This document shows positions 4,401 through 7,814 of a stretch of 7,814 bases of DNA, one piece after another. Source of the stretch: Pseudomonadota bacterium (lineage in GTDB: Bacteria; Pseudomonadota; Gammaproteobacteria; Enterobacterales; Enterobacteriaceae); contig JAEYFY010000436.1 in the NCBI GenBank assembly GCA_023454395.1, positions 1-7,814 on the forward strand, given 5' to 3'. The position numbers and the translations under genes are program-made. Within the stretch, counting starts at the first letter, position 1, and the number at the start of each line of letters is the position of its first letter. A model generated the notes under the pieces. It had not been told where the DNA came from and made no database searches. It saw nothing but the letters and a program-made list of their open reading frames with translations.

Positions 4401-6983
4401 ATGCAAGAACAATATCGTCCCGAAGATATAGAGCAAACTATCCAGGAACACTGGGAAAAGAACAATACATTTAAAGTGACAGAAGATAATAACAAAGAAA
4501 AATATTACTGCCTGTCAATGCTACCTTATCCTTCTGGCCGACTACACATGGGACACGTCCGTAACTACACCATTGGTGACGTGATTTCCCGTTATCAACG
4601 TATGCTAGGTAAAAACGTCTTACAACCTATTGGTTGGGATGCGTTTGGTTTACCCGCAGAAGGTGCCGCAGTAAAAAATAAAACAGCCCCTGCACCATGG
4701 ACTTACGAAAACATCAATTACATGAAAAACCAGTTAAAAAAACTAGGTTTTGGTTACGATTGGGATCGTGAAGTCACTACCTGCACACCAGAATATTATC
4801 GCTGGGAACAGTGGTTCTTTACTAAGTTATATGAAAAAGGCTTAGTTTATAAAAAAACCTCTGCGGTTAACTGGTGTCCACACGACTTAACAGTTTTAGC
4901 CAACGAACAAGTTATCGATGGCTGCTGCTGGCGTTGTGATACCCCTGTTGAGCGTAAAGAAATTCCACAGTGGTTTATCAAAATTACCGAATATGCAGAA
5001 GAGCTGTTAAACGATTTAGATACGTTAGATGAATGGCCTGAACAAGTTAAGACCATGCAACGTAACTGGATTGGTCGTTCTGAAGGCGTCGAAATTAAAT
5101 TTGATGTTGCTGACAGCAACGACACAATGACCGTTTATACAACGCGTCCTGATACATTTATGGGTGTCACTTATGTTGCCGTTGCAGCAGGTCACCCATT
5201 AGCACAAAAAGCAGCTCAAAATAATCCTGAAGTTCAACACTTCATTGATGAATGCCGTAACATGAAAATGGCAGAAGCCGATATGGCAACAATGGAGAAA
5301 AAAGGGATTGCAACAGGTCTTTATGCTATTCATCCATTGACTAAAGAGAAAGTTGCTATTTGGGTTGCTAACTTTGTATTAATGGAATACGGCACAGGTG
5401 CTGTAATGGCGGTTCCAGGTCATGATGAACGTGACTGGGAATTTGCAACTAAATATAATTTACCTATTAAAGCTGTTATTGCGGATGCCGAAGGTAATCA
5501 ACCTGACTTATCTGAAGGCGCATTAACCGAGAAAAATAGCCTGATTAACTCTGGTGAATTCTCTGGATTAGACAACCAAGCTGGCTTTAATGCAATTGCA
5601 GATAAACTGGCACAAATGGGTGTTGGTGAGCGCAAAGTTAACTACCGTTTACGTGACTGGGGGGTTTCTCGCCAACGTTACTGGGGTGCGCCTATTCCAA
5701 TGGCGACTTTAGAAGACGGTACTGTTGTTCCTGTTCCTGAAGATCAACTCCCTGTTATCCTGCCAGAAGATGTAAAAATGGACGGGATCACCAGCCCAAT
5801 CAAAGCAGATCCTGAGTGGGCAAAAACCACAATCAATGGTCAGCCAGCGCTGCGTGAAACAGATACTTTTGACACCTTTATGGAATCTTCTTGGTATTAC
5901 GCTCGTTATACCTGCCCTGATTACGATAAAGGCATGTTAGATCCGAAAGCCGCTAACTATTGGTTACCAGTTGACTGGTATATTGGTGGTATTGAACACG
6001 CAATCATGCACTTAATGTATTTCCGCTTCTTCCATAAGCTGATGCGTGATGCTGGTTTAGTAAACTCTGATGAACCTGCAAAACGCTTACTGTGTCAAGG
6101 CATGGTATTAGCGGATGCGTTCTATCACACGGGTGAAGATGGCGCTCGCCATTGGGTATCTCCTGCTGAAGCTATTGTTGAACGTGATGAAAAAAATCGC
6201 ATCATTAAAGCAACTGACAGCGAAGGTCATGAATTGACTTATGCTGGCATGAGCAAAATGTCTAAATCTAAAAATAACGGTATCGACCCACAAACGATGG
6301 TTGAACGTTATGGTGCAGATACCGTTCGTTTATTTATGATGTTTGCTGCTCCACCAGAATTAACACTGGAATGGCAGGAATCTAGCGTTGAAGGTGCAAA
6401 CCGTTTCTTACGTCGTTTATGGCGTTTAGTTCACGAACACTCTCAAAAAGGAGCGACACAGTCTCTTGATCTTTCTGCACTGACAGAAGAACAAAAAGAT
6501 TTACGTCGTGACTTACATAAAACAATTGCGAAAGTATCTGATGACGTAGGTCGTCGTTTAGCCTTTAACACCGCGATTGCCGCCATTATGGAGTTAATGA
6601 ATAAATTAACTCGTGCAACACAAGAAACAGAGCAAGATCGTGCTTTAATGCAAGAAGCATTAGAAGCTATTGTTCGTATGCTTTCTCCAATCATCCCTCA
6701 TGCTTGTTTCGTTATGTGGCAAGCATTAGGTGGAAAAGAGGACGTTGATGTTGCACCGTGGCCGGTTGCTGATGAAGAAGCAATGGTCGATGACACCAAA
6801 CTGATCATCGTTCAAGTGAATGGTAAAGTGCGTGGTCGAGTCACTGTTCCGGCTAATTCAGAAAAAGAATATGTTCAGGAAATGGCGACAAAAGAGTACA
6901 GTGTTGCTAAATACTTGGAAGATGTAACTATTCGTAAAGTCATCTATGTTCCAGGAAAATTACTGAACATGGTTGTTGGCTGA
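4401..6983 (+). CDS. leuS: Leucyl-tRNA synthetase LeuS
   Basis: Cytoplasmic class Ia aminoacyl-tRNA synthetase that charges tRNA-Leu with leucine using ATP; essential for translation. It has 860 residues, the E. coli length, so residue numbers coincide. The Rossmann catalytic core carries the HIGH-type motif HMGH (49-52) within [11 protein letters not shown], and KMSKS at 619-623. The zinc module has Cys159 in NWCPHD and Cys175, Cys176 and Cys179 in DGCCWRCD. The CP1 editing domain that hydrolyses mischarged tRNA keeps TTRPDT with the specificity residue Thr252 (247-252), and GHDERD with Asp345. The tRNA-binding alpha-helical domain follows KMSKS, and the C-terminal domain ends VNGKVRGRV ... 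[15 protein letters not shown] as in E. coli. The ATG start gives [11 protein letters not shown], matching the family. lptE follows after 12 bp. Nothing is truncated or missing. Confidence 0.98.
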   Translation: MQEQYRPEDIEQTIQEHWEKNNTFKVTEDNNKEKYYCLSMLPYPSGRLHMGHVRNYTIGDVISRYQRMLGKNVLQPIGWDAFGLPAEGAAVKNKTAPAPWTYENINYMKNQLKKLGFGYDWDREVTTCTPEYYRWEQWFFTKLYEKGLVYKKTSAVNWCPHDLTVLANEQVIDGCCWRCDTPVERKEIPQWFIKITEYAEELLNDLDTLDEWPEQVKTMQRNWIGRSEGVEIKFDVADSNDTMTVYTTRPDTFMGVTYVAVAAGHPLAQKAAQNNPEVQHFIDECRNMKMAEADMATMEKKGIATGLYAIHPLTKEKVAIWVANFVLMEYGTGAVMAVPGHDERDWEFATKYNLPIKAVIADAEGNQPDLSEGALTEKNSLINSGEFSGLDNQAGFNAIADKLAQMGVGERKVNYRLRDWGVSRQRYWGAPIPMATLEDGTVVPVPEDQLPVILPEDVKMDGITSPIKADPEWAKTTINGQPALRETDTFDTFMESSWYYARYTCPDYDKGMLDPKAANYWLPVDWYIGGIEHAIMHLMYFRFFHKLMRDAGLVNSDEPAKRLLCQGMVLADAFYHTGEDGARHWVSPAEAIVERDEKNRIIKATDSEGHELTYAGMSKMSKSKNNGIDPQTMVERYGADTVRLFMMFAAPPELTLEWQESSVEGANRFLRRLWRLVHEHSQKGATQSLDLSALTEEQKDLRRDLHKTIAKVSDDVGRRLAFNTAIAAIMELMNKLTRATQETEQDRALMQEALEAIVRMLSPIIPHACFVMWQALGGKEDVDVAPWPVADEEAMVDDTKLIIVQVNGKVRGRVTVPANSEKEYVQEMATKEYSVAKYLEDVTIRKVIYVPGKLLNMVVG

Positions 6984-6995
6984 TAAGGAGGCCTA

Positions 6996-7544
6996 GTGCG
7001 ATATCTACTTTCGCTATTTTTCGGTTTAGCGGTGTTAATCACCGCTGGCTGTGGTTTTCACCTTCAAGGTAAAACTCAGGTTCCAGCAGAATTAAAAACG
7101 CTTTATCTTAGCTCTGGTGACCCTTATGGCCCATTATCTCGTATAATGCGTCAACAACTTAGACTTAGTGGTGTTCAGCTTGTTGAAAATCCAACAGCCA
7201 ATATCCCTATTCTTAAAATTATGGGTTCATCAGAAAGTAAAGAGACCGTCTCTGTGTATCAAGACGGTAAATCAGCAGAACGTCAGTTAACATTTGTGCT
7301 TGATGCACAAGTGATTATGCCTGATGGTACGATTTACCCAATTTCATCACAGGTTTCACGCCCATTCTTCGATAACCCATTAGAAGCATTAGCGAAAGAT
7401 GCTGAAAATGACATTATCAAGCAAGAGATGCGTGAACAAGCGACAGCAATATTAGTGCGTAAATTATTGGTTGTTCATAACGCTGAACGCCAAAAAGCCG
7501 CACAAGCTGAGCAGGCAAAACAGATAATCTCACCAGCCAAATGA
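6996..7544 (+). CDS. lptE: LPS-assembly lipoprotein LptE
   Basis: Outer-membrane lipoprotein that plugs the LptD barrel and helps place lipopolysaccharide at the cell surface (Lpt pathway; formerly RlpB). It has 182 residues against 193 in E. coli. The GTG start is supported by the strong AAGGAGG (6985-6991) 4 nt upstream and by MRYLLSLFFGLAVLITAGCG, which matches E. coli from residue 1. The lipobox TAGC puts the lipidated cysteine at residue 19. Conserved patches: GFHL (20-23), SGDPYGPLSRIMRQQLRLSG (40-59), IYPIS (113-117), FFDNPLEALAKD (124-135). Lys134 aligns with E. coli Lys136, an LPS-contact residue, but E. coli Arg91 aligns with Gln89. The C-terminus is short and rich in Ala, Gln and Lys instead of the Ser/Thr-rich E. 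coli tail. Its TGA stop overlaps the holA ATG (ATGA). Confidence 0.96.
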   Translation: MRYLLSLFFGLAVLITAGCGFHLQGKTQVPAELKTLYLSSGDPYGPLSRIMRQQLRLSGVQLVENPTANIPILKIMGSSESKETVSVYQDGKSAERQLTFVLDAQVIMPDGTIYPISSQVSRPFFDNPLEALAKDAENDIIKQEMREQATAILVRKLLVVHNAERQKAAQAEQAKQIISPAK

Positions 7545-7814
7545 TCCGCTTATATCCAGAACAACTGAATGCGCAGCTCCAAGAGGGGCTGCGCCAAAGT
7601 TACCTACTCTGGGGTAATGAACCTCTGTTACTCCAAGAGTCTCAAGATGCTATTCAATCCGCAGCTAAATCCCAAGGATTTATCGAGCATTATCAATTTA
7701 CCCTTGATAATAATACGGACTGGAATGAAATTTACTCGCTTTGTCAATCGCTAAGCCTTTTTTCTCAAAGACAATCTCTTTTACTGCATTTACCTGAAAA
7801 TGGTCCCAATGCAG
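7541..7814 (+). CDS. holA: DNA polymerase III delta subunit HolA (partial, N-terminus)
   Basis: The delta subunit of the clamp loader, which opens the beta sliding clamp for loading on DNA. Only 91 codons are present, out of about 343 in E. coli; the gene runs off the right edge. The N-terminus MIRLYPEQLNAQLQEGLRQS, then YLLWGNEPLLLQESQDAI, NTDWNEIYSLCQSLSLF and LPENGPNA match E. coli HolA closely. The conserved GNEPLLLQE sits in the nucleotide-free AAA+-like domain I, and SLF in QSLSLFS corresponds to the beta-clamp contact region (Leu73-Phe74 in E. coli, recalled). The ATG overlaps the lptE TGA by 4 bp, and no purine-rich ribosome binding site precedes it. It is therefore probably translated by ribosomes that finish lptE, which suits a low-copy protein. 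Confidence 0.96.
   Translation, partial: MIRLYPEQLNAQLQEGLRQSYLLWGNEPLLLQESQDAIQSAAKSQGFIEHYQFTLDNNTDWNEIYSLCQSLSLFSQRQSLLLHLPENGPNA

Noticed and set aside
4847..6694. Minus-strand open frames inside leuS (4847-5125, 6108-6293, 6443-6694)
   Set aside because: They are antisense to a complete, highly conserved leuS, lack ribosome binding sites, and their sequence is explained by leuS codon usage.
7569..7754. Open frame of 61 codons on the plus strand at the right edge
   Set aside because: It overlaps the holA start in another frame; the holA frame matches a known protein and this one has no recognisable features.
1..7814. Mobile elements, CRISPR arrays, tRNA genes, defence or toxin-antitoxin systems
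   Set aside because: No transposase-like frame, terminal inverted repeats, spaced direct repeats, tRNA-like cloverleaf or small two-gene cassette was found by reading both strands; all long frames are accounted for by known genes.

Overview
The window looks like ordinary chromosome from an AT-rich member of the Morganellaceae, most likely Proteus or a close relative (inference). The protein sequences track the Escherichia coli orthologues closely from memory, and the gene order scs locus / gltIJKL / leuS-lptE-holA is enterobacterial. The codon usage is A+T-rich and fairly even throughout, with no sign of a recently acquired island.

Left edge (1-557, minus strand): the first 27 codons of a secreted protein whose N-terminus fits ScsB, preceded by a 129-residue membrane protein that resembles ScsA. 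Together they would be the beginning of a suppressor-of-copper-sensitivity (scs) locus. The 84 bases between them hold three small palindromes in a row. Bases 558-923 form a long, very AT-rich divergent intergenic region.

Middle (924-4074, plus strand): a complete glutamate/aspartate ABC importer operon, gltI (periplasmic binding protein), gltJ and gltK (permeases) and gltL (ATPase). A stem-loop plus T-run between gltI and gltJ marks a likely attenuator. It lies in the position of the SroC sRNA of E. coli and Salmonella. The gltI leader has a C/A-rich tract where the GcvB sRNA would bind. If both hold, the mRNA carries both a GcvB target and a GcvB sponge.

Bases 4075-4400 hold a perfect 11-bp inverted repeat just after gltL, a three-fold TCGCAAT repeat, a plausible leuS promoter and a small hairpin in the leuS leader.

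Right (4401-7814, plus strand): leuS (leucyl-tRNA synthetase), lptE (outer-membrane lipoprotein of the LPS translocon) and the first 91 codons of holA (DNA polymerase III delta). They are packed 12 bp apart and then with a 4-bp ATGA overlap, so they probably form one operon.

I see no mobile element, CRISPR array, tRNA/rRNA gene or defence-type gene, and no clear new system. The items most worth a second look are the SroC-like element with its GcvB circuit, the ScsA-like protein with its His/Cys-rich tail, the arginine-to-glutamine change in LptE, and the gltK/gltL junction, where only an in-frame TAG separates permease from ATPase.
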